From AB-629-J13 sp964496365 (GTDB lineage: Bacteria > Fidelibacterota > Marinisomatia > Marinisomatales > AB-629-J13), in assembly GCA_964496365.1 (NCBI GenBank), contig CAZBZK010000013.1, positions 1 to 30,394 on the forward strand: a DNA stretch of 30,394 bases. The letters run 5' to 3'. The notes below the pieces were generated by a model that was not told the origin of the DNA, ran no database searches, and saw only the letters and a list, made by a program, of their open reading frames with translations. A program made the translations under genes and the position numbers. Positions 1-9,972 of the stretch are shown piece by piece (the stretch's first letter is position 1; each line of letters opens with the position of its first letter).

Positions 1-214
1 CCGGTCTAATTTGAAATTCTGAATGCCGGATTACTCTCGCATTAAAATTTACAGGTGATAAATCTTCGGTTACATTATTGGAAAGATTTAATTCAAGGGA
101 ATAAAGCTCATTCTTTTCTGAAAGAGTAACCCCTGATTTAAAATCAAATCCCTCCTCACATGAGGAAAGGAAACTTATGGTAATTGCAATAAATAGTATT
201 AAATTTCGGTGCAT
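1..214 (-). CDS. Putative lipoprotein, truncated by the window edge (N-terminal 71 residues)
   Basis: An open frame starts at the ATG complementary to 212-214 and runs off the window edge without a stop. The N-terminus has a short basic start (MHR), a hydrophobic stretch and a type II signal-peptidase site ending in LSSC (Cys 18), so it should be a lipoprotein. An AGGAA ribosome binding site lies about five bases upstream of the ATG. The rest of the visible part is a polar, beta-prone sequence that I do not recognise. It diverges from the metalloprotease gene at 264, with only 49 bases between the two starts, so the promoters of both genes must sit in or near that gap. Family and function unknown. 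Confidence 0.65.
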   Translation of the reverse strand, partial: MHRNLILFIAITISFLSSCEEGFDFKSGVTLSEKNELYSLELNLSNNVTEDLSPVNFNARVIRHSEFQIRP

Positions 215-263
215 TTGATTCCTACGAAGTGTAAAAGTTAATAAATTAATAATGAGATAAAAA

Positions 264-2168
264 ATGAACATTCCAAAATTACGAAACAAACTATTTCCAA
301 TTTACATTTTTTATAGAAACTTAATTTTATTGGTTTTCTTATCTGGAATTTTACTTTCTGCACAAAAAACAGTGGAAGAAGCGGCATCGGTTTGGCTTGC
401 TAATTCCCAAAAAACGGAACAGCAACAAAATGAACCTATAGATTTTCATCCCACGGAAATCTTAAACATTATTGCCTTAGAAGGACACTCTTTACCCCAA
501 CATATAAAAAATGATTTAGTGGAAATCGGTTTTGATTTTAGTGGTGAAATTGTAACCCGAGGAAGACCCTTCTTAGGGCAAGATGCTCAATTCATTGATT
601 CAGGTATTTTCAGATTTCACTATACATTATCAGGAGTTCATGCTGTACTGCCTGAAGATGATGATGGAAACGGAATTCCCGACTACGTTGAAATTATGAA
701 ACAATCCTTTGACGATATTGCTGTGATAGATTTTGAAATACAAAACTATGTATTACCACCAAGTGACTCTTGGTACACAAATCAGGATGCAGGTGGCTCA
801 TGGCATTTTGATGTGTATATTTATCAAGATGATCCTGGCGTTTATGGGTATGTTCAAGCAGAAAATTATGCTCAACATTTTTCTGAAACTACTCGAGGTG
901 ATAACGAAAATTCATCTGAAATTGTGGAGAATAATGCCATTGTATCATTTATGGGAATGAGAAATAATTATAATGGGTTTTCAGGGACAGAGTCCAGTAA
1001 TATTCAAGTAACATCTGCTCATGAATTTTTTCACGCCATTCAATATGGGTACGATGCTTGGGAAAAAGATTGGCTAAAGGAAGCTACTGCAACTTGGATG
1101 GAAGAGGTCCATTATGATGATGTAAATGACTGTTATCAGTATCTTCCATTATATTTTAACTCTCCGGATTTAGGTCCCAATATAGAGACCCTTAGAATGT
1201 ATGGATCCTATATCTATATTGCTTACTTAGTGGATAATCATTTTGGTGAAAATTTAATTAAGTTGTTGTGGGAACGCAGTATTTTACATGATAGTTATGA
1301 TGATACAGATTACAGTATCATCACTTTAAAGGAATCAATGGATGAGTTGAATCCTCTATTTTCTTCTGAAGTATTTAATGATAATCAGTTCGAAAAAATC
1401 ACCAATGATTTTTTAATTTCAAATGTCCTCATGACAAACGATTCGTCACTTTACAATCCGATTTATCATTATGATGAAGTATCCAATGAGAATTGGCCCA
1501 TAACTGACCCTGTTTTTGAACAACAGTTTGAATCCTTAGGGTCCGAACCGATTTTAGTTCCAAATAAACTAGTAGGAACATTTGGAGCTCATTATTACTT
1601 AATTGATGTTAGTGAATCTACCTTATCGAACGTTTCTATAGAACTATTACCTCAATATCCAGAAGAGGGAAATCTATATTTGACCATCATTAATAATCAG
1701 GATATTCAAACGACTCACATGGATGAAATTGAACAGGTAGTCGATGTAACCGAATCTGAAGCATTAATCTTTTTTGTGTCTGCTTTTACCTATACGTTCA
1801 GTGATTTGCTTTATACATTTCGAATTGTACCTAACCCCACGGTTTCTACTGAAAATTTAGCTATCAATTCAAATTATTTTATGCCCCATGCCATAATTTT
1901 AAAGGGTAATTATCCCAATCCATTTAATTCTCAGACTACATTGAATTATACATTGAACCACACGGGAACTTTAATGCTTGAAATTTTTAATTTATCCGGA
2001 AAATTTATAAAAAAATATCATAGACCATCTCAAAACCCCGGTGAATATTCAATAAATTGGGATGGGACAGATAAATTCGGAAACCAATTGGAAAGTGGAA
2101 TTTATTTTTACACATTAGATTTAAATGGTGAATTTATAGATTCAAGAAAAATGGTTTTGCTGAAGTAA
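264..2168 (+). CDS. Secreted HExxH zinc metalloprotease with T9SS C-terminal sorting domain (MXAN_6640-like)
   Basis: 634 residues. An N-terminal signal peptide (hydrophobic core about residues 18-31) probably ends at LLSA before Gln34. A DDDGNGIPD calcium-binding-type motif lies at about 132-140. The zinc-binding HEFFH motif is at residues 253-257, with Glu273 in the following KEATATWMEE helix as the likely third ligand, which is the gluzincin layout. This matches the putative metalloproteases annotated as MXAN_6640 family. After a beta-rich middle, the last 85 residues form a T9SS type A sorting domain (YPNPFN near residue 552, then a SGIYFY strand and a terminal KMVLLK). Predicted role: a protease or surface enzyme exported across the outer membrane by T9SS. 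It is convergent with the next gene. Substrate unknown; the family assignment is from memory of the motif pattern. Confidence 0.85.
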   Translation: MNIPKLRNKLFPIYIFYRNLILLVFLSGILLSAQKTVEEAASVWLANSQKTEQQQNEPIDFHPTEILNIIALEGHSLPQHIKNDLVEIGFDFSGEIVTRGRPFLGQDAQFIDSGIFRFHYTLSGVHAVLPEDDDGNGIPDYVEIMKQSFDDIAVIDFEIQNYVLPPSDSWYTNQDAGGSWHFDVYIYQDDPGVYGYVQAENYAQHFSETTRGDNENSSEIVENNAIVSFMGMRNNYNGFSGTESSNIQVTSAHEFFHAIQYGYDAWEKDWLKEATATWMEEVHYDDVNDCYQYLPLYFNSPDLGPNIETLRMYGSYIYIAYLVDNHFGENLIKLLWERSILHDSYDDTDYSIITLKESMDELNPLFSSEVFNDNQFEKITNDFLISNVLMTNDSSLYNPIYHYDEVSNENWPITDPVFEQQFESLGSEPILVPNKLVGTFGAHYYLIDVSESTLSNVSIELLPQYPEEGNLYLTIINNQDIQTTHMDEIEQVVDVTESEALIFFVSAFTYTFSDLLYTFRIVPNPTVSTENLAINSNYFMPHAIILKGNYPNPFNSQTTLNYTLNHTGTLMLEIFNLSGKFIKKYHRPSQNPGEYSINWDGTDKFGNQLESGIYFYTLDLNGEFIDSRKMVLLK

Positions 2169-2210
2169 TCATTTCCCGGCAAATTATACCAGTCCATATT
2201 TTCACCACTT

Positions 2211-2252
2211 AAAACTAAAATATACCAGAGAAATTTGGATAATTTTAGTTTT
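2211..2252. terminator. Bidirectional terminator-like palindrome between convergent genes
   Basis: An 11-base arm AAAACTAAAAT (2211-2221) is perfectly complementary to ATTTTAGTTTT (2242-2252), with a 20-base loop. The stem is AT-only apart from one C-G pair, and a T run follows on the plus strand. On the minus strand the outer arm also ends in Ts. It sits 43 bases after the stop of the metalloprotease gene and 33 bases before the stop of the convergent transporter fusion, where a shared terminator would be expected. Confidence 0.5.
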
Positions 2253-2284
2253 TACACTTAGAATTGGAATGCTCTGGAAGTGAA

Positions 2285-5200
2285 TCAAGATTTCTGAGCT
2301 TGGGCTTCCTGTAATTTTATATTGGTCTCACGAAGTCTTCCGGAAAGCATTTTAATTATTTGTTGCATAATTTCAGCATTTCCCGCCATCAATTCATAAA
2401 AACCATCTTGAGCAATTTTAAATAGAGTGGTTTCTGCTTCTGCAGTTGCATCTGCAGAACGGGGTTCTTGATCCAATAACGCCATATCTCCCAATACTGT
2501 ACTTTTTCCCAGAGTAACAATTTGAATATCCCCTTTATGTATCCTTACATTCCCGTTAACAACAATGTACATCGAATCTCCATAATCTCCTTCTGAAAAC
2601 ATTAATGTCTCTTCTGGGTGATGAATTTCTTCTGCAATTTGGGCGATTCGAGTAAGCACATCTCCCGGAATATTCTTAAATAACTCCACTGATTTTAATA
2701 ATATCGTTTTCTCCAGTATTGAATACATATCTGTCTCCTTACTTAATTGATATTTTTCCAAAGGAATAATTTTTTTAATCTGACCGGATTCGTCTTCTAT
2801 CCGATTAAACAATTGATCAATGAAAATGGTATCTTGTACCTTTTCCCAATTAATTTTTTCTAATAAATCTTGCCGATCGCTTTTTATAATATAGCTTAAT
2901 GCGATAGCTTCTTTCCATTTATGAGACCCATGAATCCAAGAGAGAACCAATGGGTCAAAATCGGTTAATATATCATCAAACATATCGGTACCCGCTTTGG
3001 ATGTGTTAATATCTTTATCAATTAACGGGATGGTAAATTTTCGATTTTCTGGTGAAAACGTAGTATCTACCAATTCTAAGACATAGGGTAGGAGTTCCAT
3101 GTCTTCACTGGAAACGTATTGAATATAAGTTTCGATAGGTGTTTTAGGATCATGAAGTACTCCCAATTTTAACATGATAGGAATAATTTTTTTTATGTCC
3201 GTCGAAATATGATCTCGAAGCAAATAGCAATTTTCATCATCCGGAAGACAATTTAAAAATAATTCCAATTGGAAAACCCGTTTGGCAATATCTTTTAAAT
3301 CAGAACTTATTTTTTTCATAAATTCGTCCGTCGGTTGATCTCGTCTGGCAACGGATAATATAGAATTTGTTGCTTCAGAAATGGTATTTAAATACGGTTC
3401 TTTCAAACACCGGAGTAAAATATGAGCTGCTTGTGGAACACCATAGTGTTTTAGACAGCGAATGATACCCATTCTTAATGGAAAAGGACTATCAGACTCA
3501 TAAAGCAATAATTCAAGACGGTTCAAAACCATTTCATCCTCAAATTTTGATAAGGTTTGTCGAGTTTCCAAGGCTGTTTTAGGATAGGCTAAATTACCAA
3601 TAATATGGTCTAGTAAATCCGGCGATTTTCTCAAAGCAGCAATTTTCAATGATTCTTCTCTTATTTCATGAGACTTATGTTTTAAAAAATGGATTAGTTT
3701 ATCGTCATCTAATATTCCCATAGGTTTATCTATGAATTGGAGTGCAAAGGTAATCTCTTGTACATCGGAACTCCTGAGTAATGTTTGTAACACGTTTTTC
3801 CCATCGTCTATGTATGAATCCATTTTCAACAACGAACATGCTGATGAAGATTTAATAGCTAAATCCTCATTCGATAAATTTTTATGGAGAGCATCTTTAA
3901 GGGGTAATAGCTTTCTTTCTCCAGCAACAGCAATGGCTTCCGGTTTTATTTCGTCACTGTGTTTAACAGCATCCATGATTTCCTCATCAGTGATAATATG
4001 AGATTTGTTTTTCGCTAGTTCCAGAACGGCTTTTTTGACATGGACCGTACCATTTTTGAATAAATCTGAGAGAGTAGCCTTCCAGGGATCAAGAGGCATG
4101 GTTTTAATTAAATCAATTCCAAATAATTGTTTGAATTCATCCTCATCTTTCAAGGTATTCTCAATGGTTTGAACGATGTGATTATCGGTGACATCAAATT
4201 CAACATCTTCCAAATTCAACTGACGTTTTTCAATGGCATTCATTAGGGTTTTGACATACCCGTTTTTCAGTCGAAAACTATTCCAAATCCATGCGATTAT
4301 TCCGACTAGGGCAATAATACTCAATAAATTCAATTTATCCGTAGGAATAATGTTAAACTGTACCAATACAAATATTAATATTCCAACCACACCCTCCAAC
4401 GTGGCTCTGATAGCACTATCAATTACCGGTTTAGCTTGTTTTTTTCTCTCTTTTGGAACGGGAAGCCACAGGATTTCCTGTGAAGCGTTATTAATTGAAA
4501 ATTTGAAAACTTGGTCTGAAAATTTTGCCAAAAATACTGAAAGGAGTATAGGTACCATAAGGAATCCGGAAGATCCTAAAATAAGAGAAATTGGTAATAT
4601 TAACAACCCCGCTAAAATCCCAAATTTTGATAATATGACCCCTGTTATAAAAAATTGCATGATGATGGTTGCTGCACCCGTTGCCATATAATATGTGCCA
4701 AAAAAACTAATTAATTCGTCCTGCATTGGAAACGTTTGGACTGCCGTCATTTTGAATTGATAATCTATAATTTTGGATATAAAAGCAGCCAACCCGATGA
4801 GCAGAGCAATGGATTTCAAATAGGGATCAAATTTGAATTTAGTCTTTTCTTTTTTCTCTTCAGGTTTGGGTTTAGGTTTTGATGATTTCTGTATTTTTTC
4901 CTGATCTACATCTCTTGTTTTTTTAATGAGTATTCCCATGAATACATATAGTAGGATAAAAAAAACAGTCAGATATAAAAGTTTTTCTGATCCAAATGTT
5001 TTCACAAAAGGTTTAAGAGAGTAGCCAGCTAAAATTCCAGCAACTGATCCTCCAGCACCTAAAATACTGAATAGTCGTTTTGCCTGACGTGCGTCAAATA
5101 TTTCTCCCGCTAACATCCAAAATTGTAAGATGGATAAGGATACAATCACTTCCATAAACACATATAAAATCGGAATGAGCCATTTTTCTGGTAAAACAAC

Positions 5201-5536
5201 AATGGCATCTTGTCCACCTGAAGCGTAGAGTGTAAAAAGTCTGGTGAGTGAAATCTGAATTGCCAATAATCCACCCGCAAAAATCAATCCACCTATGGAA
5301 ATAACTTGAATGATGTCTTTTCCTCTTGTGATGCGTTTGTAAAGGTTTATGACAACCACCATAGTAATGGCAATTGCAACAAACATTAATGGCAAATAAC
5401 TGCGGTCAAATAGATTTAGAAAAAATGCATCTCGTGCAGAACCACCGGTAATGCTGGTAGCTACAACGGAGAAAAATTGTATAAAAAGAATGACAACCTT
5501 TTTCCGTTCATCCTTTTTTATATTAAACAATTTCAT
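2285..5536 (-). CDS. Nucleotide-transporter-like (Npt/MFS) membrane protein fused to HEAT-like region and cyclic-nucleotide-binding domain
   Basis: 1083 residues in three parts. Residues 1-420 hold about twelve hydrophobic segments, with an early SARDAFFLNLF motif, a FDARQAKRLFSILGAGGS loop and a basic Lys/Pro-rich loop at about 207-236. This resembles the NTP/NTP exchange transporter (Npt/ATP-ADP carrier-like) branch of the major facilitator superfamily. Residues 430-940 are a helical, HEAT-like cytoplasmic region. Residues 950-1070 are a Crp-type cyclic-nucleotide-binding beta-roll with a phosphate-binding cassette (GDMALL at 1016-1021, PRS at 1025-1027). The usual Glu of the cassette is Asp here, so ligand choice is uncertain. 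No DNA-binding domain follows. Likely an inner-membrane transporter or sensor gated by a nucleotide. The upstream ribosome binding site is weak. The transported substrate cannot be inferred. Confidence 0.8.
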   Translation of the reverse strand: MKLFNIKKDERKKVVILFIQFFSVVATSITGGSARDAFFLNLFDRSYLPLMFVAIAITMVVVINLYKRITRGKDIIQVISIGGLIFAGGLLAIQISLTRLFTLYASGGQDAIVVLPEKWLIPILYVFMEVIVSLSILQFWMLAGEIFDARQAKRLFSILGAGGSVAGILAGYSLKPFVKTFGSEKLLYLTVFFILLYVFMGILIKKTRDVDQEKIQKSSKPKPKPEEKKEKTKFKFDPYLKSIALLIGLAAFISKIIDYQFKMTAVQTFPMQDELISFFGTYYMATGAATIIMQFFITGVILSKFGILAGLLILPISLILGSSGFLMVPILLSVFLAKFSDQVFKFSINNASQEILWLPVPKERKKQAKPVIDSAIRATLEGVVGILIFVLVQFNIIPTDKLNLLSIIALVGIIAWIWNSFRLKNGYVKTLMNAIEKRQLNLEDVEFDVTDNHIVQTIENTLKDEDEFKQLFGIDLIKTMPLDPWKATLSDLFKNGTVHVKKAVLELAKNKSHIITDEEIMDAVKHSDEIKPEAIAVAGERKLLPLKDALHKNLSNEDLAIKSSSACSLLKMDSYIDDGKNVLQTLLRSSDVQEITFALQFIDKPMGILDDDKLIHFLKHKSHEIREESLKIAALRKSPDLLDHIIGNLAYPKTALETRQTLSKFEDEMVLNRLELLLYESDSPFPLRMGIIRCLKHYGVPQAAHILLRCLKEPYLNTISEATNSILSVARRDQPTDEFMKKISSDLKDIAKRVFQLELFLNCLPDDENCYLLRDHISTDIKKIIPIMLKLGVLHDPKTPIETYIQYVSSEDMELLPYVLELVDTTFSPENRKFTIPLIDKDINTSKAGTDMFDDILTDFDPLVLSWIHGSHKWKEAIALSYIIKSDRQDLLEKINWEKVQDTIFIDQLFNRIEDESGQIKKIIPLEKYQLSKETDMYSILEKTILLKSVELFKNIPGDVLTRIAQIAEEIHHPEETLMFSEGDYGDSMYIVVNGNVRIHKGDIQIVTLGKSTVLGDMALLDQEPRSADATAEAETTLFKIAQDGFYELMAGNAEIMQQIIKMLSGRLRETNIKLQEAQAQKS

Positions 5537-5755
5537 TGATAATTCTAAATGGTAAGATAGATTGTATTATGTAGAAATTATAAAGGGAGTTTTTAACAGA
5601 TTACTATAATTCAGGGCTATATCCACAAGTTTCTATTCGAATATAGTTCTGAACATAATAATTTGATTTAATTTGGTTTTTTGGAGTTGAATCGATTGGT
5701 AACTGCAGGACTATATAGTGTAACCATTAGATTAATGCCAAAAGAGTCAATTAGA

Positions 5756-7087
5756 TTAAAAATAGAAATAATTAATCAGATTAAAATTAAGTCCTTTCGC
5801 TTCATTGATAAACCCACCGTTTTGTGACACCAATAAGTCACAATGAAAGTGATTAATATGAAATCCAATTCCACCACCCCATTTTAACCCCCATAGGGTA
5901 TTGTAAGTCAGTCCAAATGAGATAGGAATTCGACGGTGCATTAACCATCTAAATCCTGAAGAAAATTCAATTTGAGAATCAGGTAAAATTGTAGATTCAC
6001 CTTGGTAAGCCATTGTATTAAATATCAAAAAACGATTCCCAAAAATATACTCACTTTCCAATTCTATTCTGATTGGAATTGTAGTTGTCAATGTATCGAT
6101 ATTTGAAATGTTATCTTTATAGACGATTGATTCTAAAAGTGAATCTTGTTGTGTATCTGTATAGTCTCCCATGGACTCAAATTCATCAGAATTTATATTC
6201 GTTTCAAATTCTATAACGTGGTTATGGGAAGTTTCCTCATCCCAGTTTATCTTTCCAATTACATTTTGCACACTTAATCCTAAAGTCCATTTTGAATGAA
6301 TGATTCGAGTCATTCCAAAATCTAGTGCAATTCCTGACCCATTTATTTGGGGACTGAATGAGCCCATTTGACTATATGAAAGTAAACTGTCTTTTTTAAA
6401 GTACATTTCACCAAGGTTGGACACTATTTCGAGACTGCCATTGCCGGAAAATCGGTCTTTATAGGATGTAAGGCTACCAGTTGTTTTTACACCTGAATAT
6501 GCCATTCCAAGCAATCCTTTAATTCCCATACCAATAAAAAGTTTTTCTCCAATTTTTTTGGAAAACACCAGAGAAACAGGTAAGTAAACTTGAAAACCAA
6601 GTTGAGTATCATTTAAGAAGATTGATCGGTCAAATTTGATTCCTTGAAAAAGGGTTTCAAAAAGGGATTTGGAAATACGCCCATTGAAATCCACTGCTCC
6701 ACCCACATATAAAGCCAACCATTTATAGGATAATCCAAATAATAATCCATGTCCATGTCCGTTTATAGATAACCCTGTATTTGGTATGTCATTTAACATG
6801 TTTTTCATCGTCAGATTATCCAGTTTTTGCCCACTTAGTAAATATGAATTCAACCAATTGGACGAAATTGAATTGTTATCCAATTGAATTGAAATGGGTA
6901 ACATCAATGAAAAGCCTGATTTTTCAGACGTCCAAAAATTTGCTGGATTTAGTGTGAGTGAGTTGCTTCCAATTGCTGACGAGAATAAAGATCCTCCTGT
7001 TAATCCTCCTGTGTTTTGGGAAAGAACAATTGATGGACACAAAATCAAAAGAAACAAACCACCATAATTTATTAATTTAATTTTCAT
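5756..7087 (-). CDS. DUF5723-like outer-membrane beta-barrel protein
   Basis: 443 residues. A signal peptide (MKIKLINYGGLFLLILCPSI) probably ends at VLS before Gln24. The mature protein begins with a Gly/Ser/Asn-rich stretch in the style NPANF and continues as alternating amphipathic strands, ending in the aromatic C-terminus NYFYF expected for insertion by the Bam complex. This pattern fits the DUF5723 family of Bacteroidota-type outer-membrane proteins. The start codon overlaps the stop of the upstream 962-residue lipoprotein by four bases (ATGA), so the two are translationally coupled and probably act together at the outer membrane. The 219 bases after its stop, up to the next start, contain nothing I can name. 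Exact role unknown. Confidence 0.75.
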   Translation of the reverse strand: MKIKLINYGGLFLLILCPSIVLSQNTGGLTGGSLFSSAIGSNSLTLNPANFWTSEKSGFSLMLPISIQLDNNSISSNWLNSYLLSGQKLDNLTMKNMLNDIPNTGLSINGHGHGLLFGLSYKWLALYVGGAVDFNGRISKSLFETLFQGIKFDRSIFLNDTQLGFQVYLPVSLVFSKKIGEKLFIGMGIKGLLGMAYSGVKTTGSLTSYKDRFSGNGSLEIVSNLGEMYFKKDSLLSYSQMGSFSPQINGSGIALDFGMTRIIHSKWTLGLSVQNVIGKINWDEETSHNHVIEFETNINSDEFESMGDYTDTQQDSLLESIVYKDNISNIDTLTTTIPIRIELESEYIFGNRFLIFNTMAYQGESTILPDSQIEFSSGFRWLMHRRIPISFGLTYNTLWGLKWGGGIGFHINHFHCDLLVSQNGGFINEAKGLNFNLINYFYF

Positions 7088-9972
7088 TCATTATTCCCAT
7101 CAGACATTAGGTCAATTAAAAGTTCTAATTGACCATATAATAGAATATTAAGCGAATCAGTTGATAAAACACTTGACGGAATTGGATTTCCATTATTATC
7201 CATAGATCCAGAGACGGCGACTTCTGGTTTGATGTATAATTTTTCCCCGGTAAACAGACTGATTTTATCGGTGTTCAGGACAACTGAATCAGTCCAAGTA
7301 TGGTTCGGTAAAATTGTATTTGAAAACAAAGTGTCCTCGTTGTTTGAGTTAAATAAATTAGAATCATTCGTTGCATAGACTGAAAGAGATGTCCCAAAAT
7401 CAAATTGGTTATTTATATCAAAATATATAACCACATTTTCCAGCGTTTTACCATCTAATTCTATATCAGTTTCTGTAATATCAACATCCATTTCAGTATC
7501 TGAGGGAACATGGAAACTCAACGGTGCTTGCACGGTCATTTTTCCAGAAACAACTTGAGATGTAGTTACCGTTCCATTACCAAAAACAGTTGCTTCACCG
7601 GAAGCACGAATAGTATCTGGAAAAATATTAATTAATGATTCAGCATTTGGAATGGTCACTCGATTATCCATGGTTATATCCCAATCGGAAACGGAGGACA
7701 TTACATGTTCTCCATGGGAATTAGAAGCTTCAATGTCCAAATTTAAAATCATAGATATCCCTACATCAGTATCAAAATCAATAAACATATCGACACTGGT
7801 AAATTCAAATTCTTCAATTCCATCTGGGAATCCATCAATTTTTTGGACTACTGGTTCAATAGTTACCTTTACCGGTTTGATATTTCCTGTTACACTCTCA
7901 AATTTTAAGTTTGCTAAAGTAACATCCACAGCGATGGAATCTTGCAAGGACAAAGTCATTTCTTCATCATTTGGAAGGGAAATTGTAGAGATGTAACTCA
8001 CGGTTTGAGAGTCTTGATCACCGTTTAAAATCAGTGTGTAACCTGTTAAGTCTATTCCAAAAGATGCACCTTCTGGACTCAAAGCAAATATTGTATCCAG
8101 AACCATTTCATTTTTAAAAAATTCATTAATAGTAAATTGTATATCAGCAATGACACCAATATGATTATCAATATTCAGATTCAACTCACCTGATTTGAAA
8201 ACCGCAGACTCTATTATGGTAGAATCTTCAATAGAAATAGTGTTGGAATCCACCATGGCCTCCTGATTAAATAAACCTGTGACTTCCCGAAAAGACAAAC
8301 TTTTTACAATGATGTTAACGAAAATAGAATCTGTAAGTTTATAAGATCCAATTTCATCATAAAGTGTGGTTACTTCTGCGGAGTATGTGAGTTCTTGTTC
8401 AGCATTAGGAAGCAACGTGAAATTGGATAGATTAATGGACTCTTCCACTACGTTGAATATATGGTCTAGGGTGATACTAAATGAATGTCCATCAGATGAT
8501 TTTAGTTCAGGGATGGTTATGACTGCAGTGGGTGAGCCGGAAGATGTTTCGTTAACATGGTTTTGAACATTAATTTCAAGAATGCCTCCATCTAAAACCG
8601 CTTCTGTAATTTCTGATTCCGATTCAATTTTTATGGTGCCATCAAAACCTAAATTTTGTGGAGTCACCCTTCCGGTAAAATCTGAAAAAGTCAAATCGTT
8701 TCCAGGACTTTCTCCTGTTAATGAGAGAGAAATTTCAACATTATCCGTGGAGTTAATTTCGATGAATTCATTTTCGGAGTCTAAGGTTAATACCTCAAAA
8801 TTATATGCAACCCTTTGGCTGTCAATAGGCATGATTAGGATATGACCGTTCAGTGGAAATTCGTAGGGTTCATCGGCTGGAATATTCATGATAGATTGGA
8901 ATGATTCTCCACCTGGTGTGCGAATAGTAGGAATATTCATAGTTACCGTACTGCCCACTTCCATATTGTTATTAATTGTAATTATCAAGTTGCCGTTTAA
9001 AATCGTGGCAGATTCTACCTTATTCGAATCTGCGGACGATAATTCAATCATATCATTTTTCAATATAGACTGTTCAGGAATTTTAGCTGTTGCTGAAACG
9101 ACTTCCAATGAATTAGCGGAAATTTTTATTGTGAAAGACGAGTTTTTTGTGGTGGGATTGATTTCAACATTATCTCCTCCGGGACTGCTTCCAGTCACCT
9201 GAACCTGGATATTGCCCGGCAATTCAAACTCGTTACTTAATAGCAAAGACCCTGTACCGCTTTCTCCGGGATTAATGTCTCCTGGGATAACGATGGTTCC
9301 TCCGAAAATCTCAGTCCCATCTTCTTTTTGCAATTCGATGATGGTTTCTCCTAAGGGGATGGGGAGGTCATTTGTAATGGTCAAAATGAGAGTTCCATTT
9401 GTAAATACAGCTCGGGTAAAATCGGTAAATGAAAAAGGGTTTGTGACCGGATGCATCGTGAATTCGGGAATGGAGTCAATTCCATCAGGAACAGACGCCA
9501 AGGCTGGATAAATACTCAAAAAAGTGTAAGGATCTGTGAGGGACTCGGGAATATCATTCAGAGAAATTGTTCCAATTTCAGATGTTATGATTTCATCAAT
9601 AGGAGAAATCCCAACTGCATCAAAACCGATTTTTTCTTCAACATTTGAATCTTCTACGTTTACATCGTCAACTGATTGAGAAAAATCTTTATGTATATCG
9701 TCAATTTCGAGTTTGTCTCCTACTTTTACAGTATCAATTTGAATTTCTTTTGTAAATGCATAAAGATCGGAACCTTCAATTGGATTGATCAAAGAATCCT
9801 CTAGAATATCCTCAAAAGTAATTGATTTTTCAAGAAGAGGGATTTCGATTTTAGTGGACCAAGTGGCGATATCATTTTCATCAGGTACATTCAAATCACA
9901 CGACAAAATAAAACATAAAATGGGTAGCCAATTTATATTAGTATTGATTACGAAAAATCTACTCTTCTTCAT
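7084..9972 (-). CDS. Large lipoprotein of tandem ~130-residue beta-sandwich-like repeats
   Basis: 962 residues from the preferred ATG at 9972. An in-frame ATG at 10023 would add 17 residues but overlaps the upstream gene by 65 bases. The 9972 start gives a proper lipoprotein signal (MKKSRFF, hydrophobic core, FILSC) and has GAAGAG seven bases upstream. The protein is acidic and beta-rich. A module recurs at about 130-residue spacing (coding positions near 9100, 8680, 8295 and 7900), each with a pattern like 'F..VTG...P', a run of E/D/S residues, 'I.(E/S)A....G.L.I...N', then a strand ending 'I.I.E'. I do not recognise the family. It is sandwiched between a small lipoprotein (14-base overlap) and a beta-barrel (4-base overlap), which suggests a surface-exposed outer-membrane complex. 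Adhesion or ligand capture would be a guess. Confidence 0.7.
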   Translation of the reverse strand: MKKSRFFVINTNINWLPILCFILSCDLNVPDENDIATWSTKIEIPLLEKSITFEDILEDSLINPIEGSDLYAFTKEIQIDTVKVGDKLEIDDIHKDFSQSVDDVNVEDSNVEEKIGFDAVGISPIDEIITSEIGTISLNDIPESLTDPYTFLSIYPALASVPDGIDSIPEFTMHPVTNPFSFTDFTRAVFTNGTLILTITNDLPIPLGETIIELQKEDGTEIFGGTIVIPGDINPGESGTGSLLLSNEFELPGNIQVQVTGSSPGGDNVEINPTTKNSSFTIKISANSLEVVSATAKIPEQSILKNDMIELSSADSNKVESATILNGNLIITINNNMEVGSTVTMNIPTIRTPGGESFQSIMNIPADEPYEFPLNGHILIMPIDSQRVAYNFEVLTLDSENEFIEINSTDNVEISLSLTGESPGNDLTFSDFTGRVTPQNLGFDGTIKIESESEITEAVLDGGILEINVQNHVNETSSGSPTAVITIPELKSSDGHSFSITLDHIFNVVEESINLSNFTLLPNAEQELTYSAEVTTLYDEIGSYKLTDSIFVNIIVKSLSFREVTGLFNQEAMVDSNTISIEDSTIIESAVFKSGELNLNIDNHIGVIADIQFTINEFFKNEMVLDTIFALSPEGASFGIDLTGYTLILNGDQDSQTVSYISTISLPNDEEMTLSLQDSIAVDVTLANLKFESVTGNIKPVKVTIEPVVQKIDGFPDGIEEFEFTSVDMFIDFDTDVGISMILNLDIEASNSHGEHVMSSVSDWDITMDNRVTIPNAESLINIFPDTIRASGEATVFGNGTVTTSQVVSGKMTVQAPLSFHVPSDTEMDVDITETDIELDGKTLENVVIYFDINNQFDFGTSLSVYATNDSNLFNSNNEDTLFSNTILPNHTWTDSVVLNTDKISLFTGEKLYIKPEVAVSGSMDNNGNPIPSSVLSTDSLNILLYGQLELLIDLMSDGNNE

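Noticed and set aside
5537..5755. Possible small gene or RNA in the 219-base gap
   Set aside because: AT-rich sequence without an open frame that has a ribosome binding site, and no convincing structure.
7652..9648. Open frames of 65-114 codons on the plus strand inside the repeat lipoprotein gene
   Set aside because: They lie entirely opposite a long gene with clear protein character, have no ribosome binding sites and no recognisable product. The same holds for other antisense frames in the large genes, including the identical pair opposite the 167-bp repeat.
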